A stretch of DNA of 64,000 bases, taken from NCBI RefSeq assembly GCF_024139115.2, contig NC_085141.1, positions 366,516,759 to 366,580,758 of the forward strand, in the 5' to 3' direction. Below are positions 12,010 through 23,408 of the stretch, piece by piece; position 1 is the first letter of the stretch, and each line of letters opens with the position of its first letter. Source of the DNA: Armigeres subalbatus (taxonomy: Eukaryota > Arthropoda > Insecta > Diptera > Culicidae). Under the pieces are notes generated by a model. It saw nothing but the letters and a program-made list of their open reading frames with translations. It was not told where the DNA came from and made no database searches. A program made the position numbers and the translations under genes.

Positions 12010-12314
12010 CGTGACATCTTCAAACTCAGCAAAAATTAGGTTTGGGTGATATCAAAATGAAAATCCGGTAAAGTGGGAGAGGGGGGGGGAGATGGTTGCT
12101 CGATCATAATTTCGTCAATTTTTCAACTGATTTGGACAATTCTGTTAGCTATGGATTCAGAAATTCCGATTCGGATGCTAGACCATGTCTCAAAAATGGA
12201 TATGCTGATGCTATAGAAACCAAATGATGATGTCTTGTATCCTGAGTAACCAGTTCCGTTGCAAATTCGAGGATTATGACTTCAGAATGTATGAGGACCA
12301 CCTGCTCATTTGCT

Positions 12315-12580
12315 CTCGGAACGGACATCCCGGAATAGGTTCCCTTGGACCCTATAGCGGCCACAAAATCATTTAGAAGAAACCCTTGGCCACAAAATCA
12401 TTTAGAAGAAATTCTTGGAATTGTTCCGGAAACATGTTTTTTTTATTGTTGAGACCATAGAACCAGCCGGAACAGTCATTCTGGAATAGGTTCCCTTGTT
12501 GCCTAAAGTGGCCACAAATTCATTTAGAAGAAACTCTGGCAATATGGGTATCAAAATTTTTGTAATTGTTAACAATAAAA
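12315..12580 (+). repeat. Dispersed ~145-150 bp minisatellite family, partial copies
   Basis: Contains the blocks GGCCACAAATTCATTTAGAA, CAATATGGGTATCAAAATTT and GGAACAGTCATTCTGGAATA that recur in the tandem set at 15.4-16.1 kb. Upstream (12120-12310) similarity fades. Confidence 0.75.
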
Positions 12581-12911
12581 AACAATACATGTTGTATTTA
12601 ATGCACACAATCGCCATATACCTACTAAAGTGGAGGCCATATACGTGCTAAACAACGACTTTCCCGAGTTTTCGTAATCATTAATACGATCCTGTGGACA
12701 CAAAAAAATAATTACAAAAAACAACCCTGGTTCGAACATTTAACCTCTGGATCTGAAGGCATATGCTCTATCTCTGTGCTACTCAGCAACTCTTGGAAAG
12801 CAACAGAATTTAGACAATCATAATGTAGATGAAAATCTATTAATAACAAAAGCTTCAACGCTTTAGTATACGATACATATTACATTAATACGATTCTAGT
12901 ACCGTGTTGCT
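12581..12911. other. No recognisable feature
   Basis: AT-rich spacer between minisatellite copies and the composite TIR element. Confidence 0.5.
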
Positions 12912-13052
12912 GTGCGTACGGTTTAGGGTCATTTGGCCGAATGTCGTTTGGCCGAATGCCATTTGGCCGAAAGGGCCATTTGGCCGAACGCCATTTGACC
13001 GAATGCCGTTTGGCCAAATAGTTGAAATACGTTTTCTTACGAAGTGAGCAGT

Positions 13053-13625
13053 GGGAAGCAAGGAAGAAGGAAAAAGGAAGAAGGAAAAAGGAAGAAGGAG
13101 AAAGGAAGAAGAAGAAAGGAAGAAGAAGAAAGGAAGAAGGAGAAAGGAAGAAGGAAAAAGGAAGATGGAAGAAGAAAAAAGGAAGAAGGAAGAAGGAAGA
13201 AGGAAGAAGGAAGAAGGAGGAAGGAAGAAGGAAGAAGGAAGAAGGAAGAAGGAAGAAGGAAGAAGGAAGAAGGAAGAAGGAAGAAGGAAGAAGGAAGAAG
13301 GAAGAAGGAAGAAGGAAGAAGGAAGAAGGAAGAAGGAAGAAGGAAGAAGGAAGAAGGAAGAAGGAAGAAGGAAGAAGGAAGAAGGAAGAAAGAAGAAGGA
13401 AGAAGGAAGAAGGAAGAAGGAAGAAGGAAGAAGGAAGAAGGAAGAAGGAAGAATGAAGAAGGGAGAAGGAAGAAGAAAGAAGGAAGTCGAAAAAAGGAAA
13501 AAGGAAGAAGGAGGAAGGAAGAAGGAAGCAGGAAGAAGGAAGAAGGGAGAAAGAAGAAGGAAGTAGGAAGAAGGAAGTGGGAAGAAGGAAAAGGGTAGAA
13601 GGAAGAAGGAAGAAGAAAGTAGGAA
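13053..13625 (+). repeat. GAAGGAA-type purine microsatellite, first block
   Basis: Nearly pure A/G with GAAGGAAGAAG periodicity (12 bp, sub-period about 6). Lies inside the composite element and follows the first TTTGGCCGAATG array. Confidence 0.95.
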
Positions 13626-13699
13626 ATTCAATCCAAATCCAAGATAGAAGAAGAAGAAAGGAAGAAAGGAAGAAGGAAAAAGGGAGAAGGGGTCATCTG

Positions 13700-13850
13700 G
13701 CCGAATGTCGTTTGGCCGAATGCCATTTGGCCGAAAGGGCCATTTGGCCGAACGCCATTTGACCGAATGCCGTTTGGCCAAATAGTTGAAATACGTTTTC
13801 TTACGAAGTGAGTAGTGGGAAGCAAGGAAGAAGGAAAAAGGAAGAAGGAA
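13700..13850 (+). repeat. Direct duplication of the element's left end
   Basis: The ~150 bp at about 12929-13080 (array, then GTTGAAATACGTTTTCTTAC, then the start of the purine tract) recur almost unchanged here, about 770 bp downstream, giving the element two left halves and one right half. Confidence 0.9.
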
Positions 13851-14210
13851 AAAGGAAGAAGGAAGAAGGAAGAAGGAAAAAAGAAGAATGAAGAAGAAAG
13901 AAGAAAGAATAATGAAGAAAAACGAAGGAGGAAGGAAGTGGGTAGAAGGAAGAAGAAAAAAAGAAGAAGGAAGAAAAAAGAGGTAAGTAAGAAGAAGGAA
14001 GAATGAAGAAGAAAGAAGGAAGGAAGAAGGAGGAAGAAGGAAGAAAGAAGAAGGAAGATAGAGGATGGAAAAAAGAAGAAAGAAGTAAAAAGGAAGAAGG
14101 AAGAAGAAATAAGGAGGAAGGAAAAAGAAAGAAAGACGAAGAAAGAAAAAAGAAGAAAGAAAGAAGACGAAAGAAAGAAGAAGCAAGTTGGAACAAGGAT
14201 CACTTGTAAC
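13815..14210 (+). repeat. Purine microsatellite, second block (less regular)
   Basis: A/G-rich with GAAGAAGGAAGAAAG mixtures; more degenerate than the first block. Confidence 0.9.
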
Positions 14211-14356
14211 TTGAGGTAAATTTTTTTTTAACTATTCGGCCAAACGGCATTCGGCCAAACGACCCGTTCGGCCAAACGGCATTCGGTCAAATGGCGTTCG
14301 GCCAAACGGCATTCGGCCAAACGGCATTCGGCCAAATGGCCTGACACCGTGCGTAC

Positions 14357-15365
14357 ATATGTGGCTTGAATCGCTACTGGAAACAACTTATGATAAACCC
14401 GATAACGTTTATATATAAATACGATTGCGCAGCGTAGCTAACGATTCCGTCCACATATAAAGGATGATGAACTGTCAAATCAGTATAATCTTCCATTTCA
14501 CGGTGTTTACCCTCGAGCGTTTATTATTTGGTATTTTATTTCTGTTCTAGTTGATTTATTCATTGTCGGGAGTGATTGTAGTGATAATAATTGGCAGTAT
14601 AATAGCAGTAATAATCAGCTCCTAAGAAAATCGGATGGAATGATGTAAGTAATAATGAAATTATTATAATGATCAGGTTCAGAGATCAACGAGATGAATT
14701 AAGAAGTCATATACGTTCAATGCACATTGGTATACGATTTGCTTGGACATACGCGTATGCATAAACGACATTTGCGATTTTATCCGATAAAACTGATATT
14801 GTTTATATCGTTTTATGACTTTTAAGGAAGCAATCGTAAATATTTCACACGTAGGAATTATAAACGATAGTAATTGTCGGAGATCTCCATTTTATTTTTG
14901 TAATATCACCTCACTTTTTATTTTATTTTATATAAAAACACTTTTGCACTGAATTGAACCCAACCGATAGTTGTAACACCAAACTCCAAACTGATCTCTC
15001 CGCTTTTCAAATCCTATCATCAGACTCGCATTCCCGTTTCAAAGCGTCTTCCGGTCTCCAGAACTCTCCATAGTTTTTTTTATAATGCTTGTACTAAATC
15101 GTACCAAGCTTTTAAGTCTGGCAAAGCTTTTTCAGTTTGTTCTAAAGATTTCAAGGATTAATTGACTTACAGATTATGTACACTGAAATCATTAAGGTCA
15201 ATTCCTCCTCCCCTTTTTGATAATGTTTTGTGATACCATTTATAAGTCCTACAGTAATCGTATTTTGACCATCTTTATAAGTAAACATATACAACTGTGA
15301 CAGAATATAGGAATATATGCGATAAAATTTGTCTTCTCATATACGATGCCTGGTTTACTAGGTAT
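14357..15365. other. AT-rich spacer, nothing recognised
   Basis: No ORF, RNA or repeat I can identify over about 1 kb. Confidence 0.5.
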
Positions 15366-16085
15366 CAATCGGAACGGTCATTCTGGAACAGGTTCCAAGA
15401 TGGTGGCTACAAATTCATTTAGAAGAAACCCTGGCAATATGGGAATCAAATTTTTTGTTATTGTCCCGGAAACATATTTTTCATGTAGTTGAGACCGTAG
15501 GATGGATATCAACCGGAACGGTCATCCTGGAACAGGCTCCCGGAGGGCCTAAAGTGACCATAAACTCATTTAGAAGAAACCCTGGTAATATGGGCATCAA
15601 AAATTTTGGAATTGTTTCAGAAACATGTTTTCCAAGTAGTTTAGACCATAGGGTCGATGGCAATCAGAATGGCCATCCTGGAACAGGTTCCTGGAGAGCC
15701 TTTAAGTTACCACAAAGTCATTTAGAAGAAACATCTACAATATGGTATCAAACAACTTGGAATTGTTTCGGAAACACGTTTCACGGCCATTCTTGAGCAG
15801 GTTCCCGTGGGCCCTAAAGTGGTCACAACCCTATTTAGAAGAAACCCTGGCAATATGGGTATCAAAATTCTTGGAATTGTTTCGAAAACATGTAGTTGAG
15901 ACCATAGGGTTGATGGCAATTGGAACGGCCATCTTGAAACAGGTTCCCGGAGGGCCTAAAAAGGCCACAAACTCATTTCAAAGAAACTTTCACAATATGG
16001 GTATCAAAAATCTTGGAATTTAGAAGAAATAATATGGGTATCAAAATTCTAAGAATTGTTTCAAAAACATATGTTTTCAAGAAGG
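15366..16085 (+). repeat. Tandem minisatellite, ~145-150 bp unit, about five copies
   Basis: The block GGAACGGTCATYCTGGAACA (with variants) recurs near 15370, 15515, 15668, 15780 and 15921. Each is followed by a GGCCACAAACTCATTTAGAA-type block and CAATATGGGTATCAAAATTC. The fourth interval is shortened by deletion. Short open frames across it are accidental. Confidence 0.85.
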
Positions 16086-16094
16086 TGGGACCGA

Positions 16095-16395
16095 TGCTGG
16101 GTCATTAGGCCGAATGGTTATTAGGTCGAATGACAAGTTAGGAGTGAATAGTGTGAAGTGAGCAGTGAGAAGTAAAAAGTGGAAAGAAAAAAGTGAAAAG
16201 TGAAATGATAGAAATGAGAAGAGGAAAATGAAAAGTGAGAAATGAGAAGGGAGAAGTAAGAAGTGAGAAGTGAAGAGTGAGCGAGAAGTGAGAAGAGAGT
16301 AGGGAGAATTTTAACGGGAAAAGAAGGAAGAAGTTGGAAGAAAAAGAAAAAAAAGTAAAAGGAAGAAAAAAAGTGAGAAGGAGCAATCTGAGCAA
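16095..16395 (+). repeat. Half-element related to the 12.9 kb composite
   Basis: Starts GGGTCATTAGGCCGAATGG, passes GTGAAGTGAGCAGTGAGAAG (compare ACGAAGTGAGCAGTGGGAAG at 13.04 kb) and continues as an A/G-rich GTGAGAAG tract. No inverted right end was found, so it is a solo half. Confidence 0.65.
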
Positions 16396-16725
16396 TGCAG
16401 CAAATAGGAAAAAGTGGATCTATTGCATCAACAGCTTCTTATTTACCACATTGTTTAGATTGCTCAGAACAGTGGGCGCGATTGACGTCCAGAGGAACGT
16501 TATTTGAAACTATCCAAAGTCAAGTTGGTGGTCGTTATCGATCGGGAAAACTGGATGAGTATCAACATTTTCGAAATTATTCCGCAAGCTTGCTTTTATA
16601 AGCTAATGGACCTTCAAGAAGGTTTGCCATCGAAACGGTAAACCAGTAAGTGATTAAAAATAGTCGAGCCTGGATCTTTTTGCCTGTCTTGGTACGGTGG
16701 TTTCCATACCACTAACCAAGCCGTT

Positions 16726-16909
16726 AAACCTCCATGAGTTGATATTGAAGGGACCATCGAGTCATGGAAATATCGAGATGTGGAATAGAAAATTCTTGAA
16801 AAGCTGTTTGAAGTAACCATCACAGCAAGCCAAAAAATATTTTTTACTATGGCATAATTTGCTTCCACGTGTCGATATCGAGTTATAGAACATCGGCTCA
16901 TGGAGGTTT
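16726..16909. mobile_element. Short MITE with ACCTCCATGAG ends
   Basis: Inverted ends AAACCTCCATGAG and CTCATGGAGGTTT. The interior has GATATTGAAGGGACCATCGA and ATCGAGATGTGG, a motif shared with the TIR element at 52173-52559. No clear target duplication. Confidence 0.55.
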
Positions 16910-16916
16910 GATTGTA

Positions 16917-16995
16917 ATGAGTTTGTAACCACTTAGAATTCCACGGAAACCTGTTCCATAATGACCAGTCTGGTGTCAAACCATCCCATGAGCAT
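16917..16995 (-). repeat. Reverse-oriented minisatellite fragment
   Basis: CACGGAAACCTGTTCCATAA and AATGACCAGTCTGG are the reverse complement of the GGAACAGGTTCC block of the 15.4-16.1 kb unit. Confidence 0.6.
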
Positions 16996-18220
16996 GAGCA
17001 TGATTGACCGCCCACGGTTGCTACTCCGTTATTGCCAGGTCAGCTATAATTACACAGTGAACCAACAGATGATGTTTGGGACTAACATCATCCTCAAAGT
17101 GTAAAAACTGGTGACCAAAAATTAAGCAATACCAGCGCCGGGCGTGTCCGAATGCAGGTCAATTAAGGAATGGGTAGGAAAATGTTGACGTGAAACTCGC
17201 TTTTATGGAAGCCGACGAGTCATCTGCACTTCCACGAGTAATCACTGGGATTTTTGATAAATGGGATAGGCAGTGTGGCGGGGTTCGTTTTGGTGAACGG
17301 TATGCCGTGTGTGACGTGTAGTATGATTGAAACTGAACAAAAACGCAATGCAAAGTGCAATAATAAATTTTCTCACAAGCCGAAAAAAAAATCTACCGGA
17401 TCGCGTGATCGATCTCATAAGATTTCACAGAAGAAATCGATGTTTGCTTTCACTTTACGTTCTTACCGAGCAAGCTTGCGTATCAAGTGGTAACATGATC
17501 CATCGCGCACTCAGTCTCTTGGAAGTTCCTTATGCGTTAATCTTTGGGGTTGAATGGTTTCCGAAATAAGAATGAGTCAATGTGCGTACATAACAAGTTG
17601 CTATATAACCATGTTTCTCGTGTTCCAATAATTATGTACTTAAGTTTTCTAATTGTTCATCCTTCACGAGGATAAACAATCAATTGCTCAAGGTGAGCAA
17701 CTGTTCACTTATATTTCAATTTAAGTGTCTACGATACACATATGAATTACGTTGTTGTTTTATTAAAGGGAGGGCAGTCAATTACTTAGGGTGAACAAAC
17801 ACATACTTATATTAGATACGAAGTAGAAACAGGATTGGCGTAGAATTATAAAAAGGAAATGGAAAGGAAATATCCTACTTGTAAAGAAAATACGATAGCC
17901 AAAGAAATTTATTGTTTTATTTTCTGAAAGCTCGCGTAGAAAATAAAAATCAGTTTGTTTTCCTGATATTTTATCATATAGAACTAAACTTAATGCTAGA
18001 ATATTTGTCTCAAACATCTCCAAGAAAAATATAAAATTTTAATGTACGAATTTCAATTGAGCTTCGAAAGTATTACGCTTCTCGACTGAGCTCATCCAAG
18101 CTCATTCAATGCTCGTAAAATTCGGGTTATTTTACTTATTTAACCAAGAAGCACTGCATTGAACGCGTGGCTACTCTGCTCAGTATTTTCGCCCTTCCGA
18201 ACGATTATAAAATCGTTATT
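16996..18220. other. Unassigned sequence
   Basis: About 17080-17560 is slightly GC-richer, with short overlapping frames and no recognisable product; the remainder is AT-rich. Confidence 0.4.
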
Positions 18221-18477
18221 TCTAGATTGCTTTGAGAATAGGTCGTATGTGCAAAAGAGAGATTCTCTTTGATCACGCTCTCTTTCGATAATATTTCGGC
18301 TAGTTTTGCATGTTTTGATACATTTCCACTTCAGCATGATAGACAAAACTATTGTCTTTGGATTTCTGCCAAGAAATTCGAAGTAAACTTTTGTATAGTT
18401 TCGTAATAATCGAAAGAGAATAGATCCAAAGAGAGACTTTTTTTTGCACATACGACCTATTTTCAAAGCACTCTAGA
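18221..18477. mobile_element. MITE with ~70-bp inverted ends
   Basis: Left TAGATTGCTTTGAGAATAGG followed by TCGTATGTGCAAAA matches the reverse complement of the right end (TTTTGCACATACGACCTATT, then TTCAAAGCACTCTAGA), and the similarity extends through CTCTCTTTCGAT. Confidence 0.7.
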
Positions 18478-18581
18478 TTTATTATTTGTAACTAGTATAG
18501 TTGGTAAACGACATTTCATAATGTCAAAATATAACTCCGATGTAAAAAAACGTAATATGTAAGTTTATTCGATTTTCGCAG

Positions 18582-18745
18582 TATAATAGTAGTTTGTGCA
18601 ACTAGTTGCAAAAAGATTATTTTTTTTAGCACGAGTTGTACGTTTATCCAACGAGGCTTACCGAGTTGGATAAATACTACGAGTGCTGAAAAAATCGAGT
18701 TTTGCAACGAGTTTCACACGCTATTTTTTGCAATTACGAAAAATG
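18582..18745. mobile_element. Small foldback repeat
   Basis: TTTATCCAAC near 18642-18651 faces GTTGGATAAA near 18665-18674, extending outward through AGCACGAG/CGAGTGCT and TTGCAAAA/TTTTGCAA. A strong hairpin, probably a MITE fragment. Confidence 0.6.
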
Positions 18746-19064
18746 AGCTTTGTTATGATAAATCTGTACCACAATAGTAAAGACCGATTAACTCCACATT
18801 ATAATTCTTGCCAATAAATAATGTTGCTGCAGAGAACAATCAGATTATCGTGCCACATCGCATAGCTCTACAAGCCTTGAAGCGATAGATGAACTCGTGT
18901 TTGGAAAATTCTTATGTTATGTCCATCAAACTATTTCATTTATTACACAACGCAGAGAATACGCTATCTGAACACTATCCCAAGCTAATTCAGCAAAATG
19001 TAGTCATGTAACTACTGTTTCGATGTTGATTTTTCATTATAGCACCCAAATGAGTGCTATAATA

Positions 19065-19305
19065 CACTGACAAAAATCCAATCATATCCATTATGTGTGG
19101 CACACATAAATTTTGACTATAGCATTTCCCACATAACGGCTATGTGAATTTGCATAGCATATATGTGGAAACACACATAACCCTTATTAACTGATAACCT
19201 TTATGTGGATTCTCCTATAGCGGGTGGTTATTAACGCACACATAAAATTTATTTGTAAATTTCTTTAGATTTTTGCCATTAAAAATGTGTGGAATTTTAT
19301 TAGTG
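19065..19305. mobile_element. TA-flanked MITE nested in a second repeat
   Basis: Ends CACTGACAAAAATCC and, reverse complemented from the right, CACTAATAAAATTCC, flanked by TA at 19063-19064 and 19306-19307. Both flanks hold similar small hairpins (AGCACCCAAATGAGTGCT left; GCAACCCATTTGAGTTGC right), suggesting insertion into an older repeat. Confidence 0.65.
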
Positions 19306-19307
19306 TA

Positions 19308-20200
19308 GATATTATGCAACCCATTTGAGTTGCATAATGTTCATTAAAGCACCCATTTTGTTGGTACGGAAAAGAAGGCGTTTTATCACTCAAAGACGAA
19401 CTGTAAACCAGGTATTATGATCAGGAATTGCAAAAAAGAGTTTTTCAGTTTCAGTGTAGAGTAGTGCAAACCTGTTAACAGGAAGTACAAGTGGTTTTAT
19501 TTTGAACTTTTCAAATCATCGATGCGAAAATAGTGCAAATACTGACTTTTTAGTTACTGGACTCAAAAAAGTCAATATAAAATTACCTAATACTAGCTCT
19601 ACATAATGCAGGTCAAAATCTGCCTATTCCCGCGAACTATTTACATACCAGACAAAAACACGCTCTGGTTTATTGTCTCACAAACAAGTTCTTCCTTTTT
19701 TCTTCCAATAATTCGAATGCAGCGAGAATTGTCGATATCTTTCATTATAGCCTCTCGGGAGAGTAGGCAAAAGAGACACTACTAGACGTAGAATAAACCC
19801 AAATGGAAGTACATATCAAAAATTAGTTAGATAGAGAAAACGATAGATAAATAGACAATGACAAGAAAGATCTGAAACTAGTCAAAACAGAAGCAAATCA
19901 AGGCCGACATCAATATAAACTGGAAAATATACTTCCGTAAATCGCTATCGCTTGCTTTTTCATATCCTCTTAACTTGATCGAATCAACTTTCAATAGCAC
20001 ATAAAACATAATTTCACTAACTAAAATAGTGGCTTTCTAGGCATATATAATACACAATGTATAATTATTTCATAAATTTTCCACTTATCATTTCCAAGCC
20101 CGCACTAAGCCGAAAAAGGCAAAAATCGCTGCGAAAATGAAAATTCGAGCGAACGAAAAATTATGACGTTCACTTCCACGCAAAGGCTACTTTGTTCTTT
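19308..20200. other. AT-rich spacer, nothing recognised
   Basis: No coding or repeat structure identified. Confidence 0.5.
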
Positions 20201-20205
20201 TTCAG

Positions 20206-20395
20206 TCTGGTGTAAAACCATCCCATGGCCTAAAAACTCATCAGATCATGCTTCCGAAGCTATTTCATGAATTTTGACACCCATGTTGCCAGGGTTTCTT
20301 CGGAATGAGTTTACTCATCAGATCAGTCTTCAGAATGAGTTCGTGGCCACTTTAGGCCCCACGGAAACCTGTTCCAGAATGACCAGTCCGGGATC
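20206..20395 (-). repeat. Reverse-oriented minisatellite copies
   Basis: GTGGCCACTTTAGGCCCCAC, CTGTTCCAGAATGACCAG and CATGTTGCCAGGGTTTCTTC are reverse complements of the 15.4-16.1 kb unit; about one and a half diverged units. Confidence 0.75.
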
Positions 20396-20673
20396 AAATC
20401 ATAAGATGGTCCTGTAACGTAGTTAAATTTACAACAAAGTTCATCAGTCACGACGCAAGAAATCTTTATTTGGTTGACTGTAATCTTCAATTTAAACAGT
20501 TTTTGGGACTTGGCCCAGTAAATCCGTAATTCCAGTAACCAGATTATCCGAATCGGTTCTATGTAAAGTGTATCGAATAGCGGATAAGTTCTTGAATCTG
20601 TAGCAACCAAAATCGTTAAAAGCTGTAAAAAATTTACAATGTTATGATCATTTTGAATCCGTGGGTGCCCGGG

Positions 20674-20962
20674 GCCCTCCTTAGCCGTGCGGTAAAACGC
20701 GCGGCTACAAAGCAAGACCATGCTGAGGGTGCTGGGTTCGATTCCCGGTGCCGGTCTAGGCAATTTTCGGATTGAAAATTGTCTCGATTTCCCTGGGCAT
20801 AAAAGTATCATCGTGTTAGCCTCATGATATACGAATGCAAAAATGGTAACTTGGCTAAGAAACCTCGCGGTTAATAACTGTGGAAGTGCTTAATGAACAC
20901 TAAGCTGCGAGGCGGCTCTGTCCCAGTGGGGGATGTAATGCCAATAAGAAGAAGAAGAAGAA
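20674..20962 (+). mobile_element. Feilai-like SINE, full length, plus strand
   Basis: Tail (GAA)5 near 20946-20962, box A-like TTAGCCGTGCGGTAA near 20681 and box B-like GGTTCGATTCC near 20735. An 11-bp duplication GGGTGCCCGGG at 20663-20673 and 20963-20973 delimits it. This copy gives the family's reading orientation directly. Confidence 0.92.
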
Positions 20963-20973
20963 GGGTGCCCGGG

Positions 20974-22230
20974 TACCCTGTAGGTAACGTAAGGGTGTTT
21001 TTTTTTGTCGGTAATAAAAGGGTTAATTCTTTAATTTTTTTAATTCCTGAATTCCTCAATTCCGTATATGGATTATTGAGTTTCACCGCTCACAGGATGT
21101 AAGCTTATCTGTCACTTTCGATTGCACACCGGCGGACAGGTAAGGTGTCTGGCATCTTAGTAAGTGGTTCCTTTCCGGATATTTTTCGATTCTCACAGAT
21201 TTGATACCCTGTACCTCCGGGTATTGATCAAGATGCACATTTTTAGATTAAAAATTTCCTGACTGATGGTTGTAAGATGTAATACTAAAATAACTCAACC
21301 ACAAAAATAGGGCACACCTGGTACAGAATTAATTCAATACAAATTGAAAAAAATACCTAAGCATGTGTTGTCTCAATAAGGGGTAAGTCAACCTCACGTC
21401 ACATAATTCAATAAAATTGCAAATTGATTGCAACAGTTCAGTGCAACAAGCCCATGCGTGAGGAGCACACGGGCGGTCAACAGCACTTCTGGGTGAAAAT
21501 TTGCATGTAAAATTACACTATTTATCGAATATTTTCGTCCCATTGCCCCTTCCTGGCACAGGGCACCAATAGAGCCCTACGATGACAATGTTGATCATAT
21601 GCTCAACCTACTGTCGTCGTCACCGTCACCGGGTCCTTATCCTCGCGACAACACGCACCGCAGTTGACCGGATTCGCTTGCTACTCTGTACCCGATGATA
21701 AATGGCTCTCATCAAATCAAGGTGGGAAAGTTATGCAAATTTCACACGCTCCTTCCTATGAACTCGATCCGTGGTTGGTTGGGGCATCAATGGATGCTGA
21801 AGATATGGGTAATTTGACCGGAACGCGATCATTTTTCCTCGAGTGGATTGTTGGTTTTCCAGACGCACTCGGTGACGGGTGCGTTGACAGAAGCAACGAA
21901 GAAGGTGATAATAATGAACGGTATTTGCCGGGAGCCCAGCTCCAGAGTTGTGTAAGGTAAGCACTCTGCTGTAGTAGCAATTCGAATATTTGATTCAGGG
22001 TGATGATAAATTAGGTGGCGTTCCAGATATGGTAAGTATTTTGTTTTTAATTCAACTTATTTATGTTTTGCTATTTTATCTAGGTTTTTTATGTGCCTAT
22101 CTCTCCAATTCTGTGTGTATATAGCTTTAATATTCACCCATGGTGTTGATGTTCGTGGGTTGTCAAGCACATCATGCTTTGACCTAGTAAATATGCTGCT
22201 GATAACGAGAGCGATCAAGGACAATATGAT
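20974..22230. other. Unassigned sequence with GC-richer island
   Basis: About 21580-21960 is GC-richer and contains a 98-codon plus-strand frame (21664-21960) with no recognised domain. Flanks are AT-rich. It could be an unrecognised exon. Confidence 0.4.
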
Positions 22231-22231
22231 T

Positions 22232-22812
22232 ACTGAGACGGGAAATGTCATTTCGATGTCATGGGACTTATTTGCTAATAACTTTTTTCACAAGTCATTT
22301 GCAATTATGTTTTCCATATAAACATGTAGCCTTTAAAGGACCCGAACACTTTTTCTAACTGGTGATTTCTTTAAATATGACATTGGCGGGGTGATAACCG
22401 AATTAGTGTCAAATGACATTAATGCCATGACATTCCGTGATATTACACTCACACTCACACTTTGTATTTAAAACAATAATCTTTTCTACAAAGTTCTAGG
22501 ATCCTTTAAGTAGGGGGAATGACGGCTTTGGCAGGTTTTGTTCTATTATTGGCAGGGGGGTTTTTTATGACTGACTAGGCTCAAATTTGGCCTAAACATT
22601 CTTTGCATATCAAAGAATATTGTGGCCAAACTTCATAAAATTCGGTCGACAAAAACCCCCTTGCCAATAATAGAACAAAACCTGCCAAAGCCGTCTTTCC
22701 CCCTACTACATGTTAATCAAAAAATCCGAACTGTAAATGACTTTTGGAAACAGTTATTTGAAAATGAGTAATATAGCGATGCCATGACAATTTTTTGACA
22801 TTTTCCATCAAC
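22232..22812. mobile_element. MITE, same family as 47668-48053, carrying a nested MITE
   Basis: Shares GAAATGTCATTTCGATGTCA, TTTGCTAATAACTTTTTTCA, AGTGTCAAATGACATTAATG and AAAGTTCTAGGATC in order with the copy at 47.7 kb. A 191-bp TA-flanked element interrupts it at 22513-22703. Confidence 0.85.
22513..22703. mobile_element. TA-flanked MITE nested in the preceding MITE
   Basis: Near-perfect inverted ends: left GGGGGAATGACGGCTTTGGC, right (reverse complemented) GGGGGAAAGACGGCTTTGGC, continuing through AGGTTTTGTTCTATTATTGG. TA flanks at 22511-22512 and 22704-22705. Fragments of the same end occur near 35023-35070 and 40655-40700. Confidence 0.9.
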
Positions 22813-23403
22813 TTAAATAAATTTGACAGCTTATATGAGACAATTATCACTTTTCCTTGCGGAATAATGCAAAGGAACATTTTTCTGCAAGGAAAAATGT
22901 CGTTTGACATATTAGGCGTTGGCGTTATTTGCTTTATGAATTTTACTCTACTTGTCAGCTTCGTACTGCACAATACATTCCTTGACCATTCCTTGGTCTA
23001 TCTACCGTGGTGCATAGAAATCCGTACACCTAAGCACATAATTTTGGCACGGCGAATGCTGGGTAAAGCGTACCATTGGTACTTCGCGTACCTGAAGGAA
23101 TAAAATAGACCCCATTCCACGGTCCTTAGCCTCTTACCCAGCAACTCCTATCCCTACCTCCTCGTGGCGCTGACCGGGGTACGAGCAACTTTAGGGAAGA
23201 TCGGGTAAACAACCCCGGTGGGAACTATGGTCGTATGCTGACAGGGAAGGGGGGATTTGCTCCTCTCCAGAGGATCAGTGATGTGATCGAGCGTCTGTTC
23301 TCCATTTAACGAGCGGCTCACAACAGCGTCTGTTTCCCATGTAAGGGGCGGCTGATCATTGTCCGAGTGCCAGTGAGGGACTCTAAACTAAACTGTGCAC
23401 ATC
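22813..23403. other. Left flank of the gypsy insertion
   Basis: No ORF recognised. The gypsy target duplication implies 23403 and 29340 were once close together, so about 23100-23403 may be the upstream part of the LINE that follows at 29.34 kb. This is inferred from contiguity only. Confidence 0.4.
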
Positions 23404-23408
23404 ATGCT

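Larger units (their letters stand above)
12920..14348. mobile_element. Composite TIR element with inverted TTTGGCCGAATG arrays and purine-rich core
   Basis: Bounded by the 8-bp direct repeat GTGCGTAC at 12912-12919 and 14349-14356. The ends are inverted repeats (left GGTTTAGGGTCATTTGG; the right end, reverse complemented, begins GGTGTCAGGCCATTTGG). Subterminally there are tandem arrays of a ~15-bp unit of the TTTGGCCGAATG type: left 12930-13020, a direct second copy 13700-13785, and an inverted array 14238-14343. The 8-bp duplication is like that of hAT-type transposons, but there is no transposase and the end motif does not identify a superfamily. Confidence 0.8.

Noticed and set aside
12885..14203. 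433-codon Phe/Ser/Leu-rich minus-strand frame and Lys/Glu/Gly-Arg plus-strand frames
   Set aside because: Translations of the GAAGGAA microsatellite inside a transposable element.
21664..21960. 98-codon plus-strand gene
   Set aside because: GC-richer but no homology recognised, and antisense frames of similar length exist.
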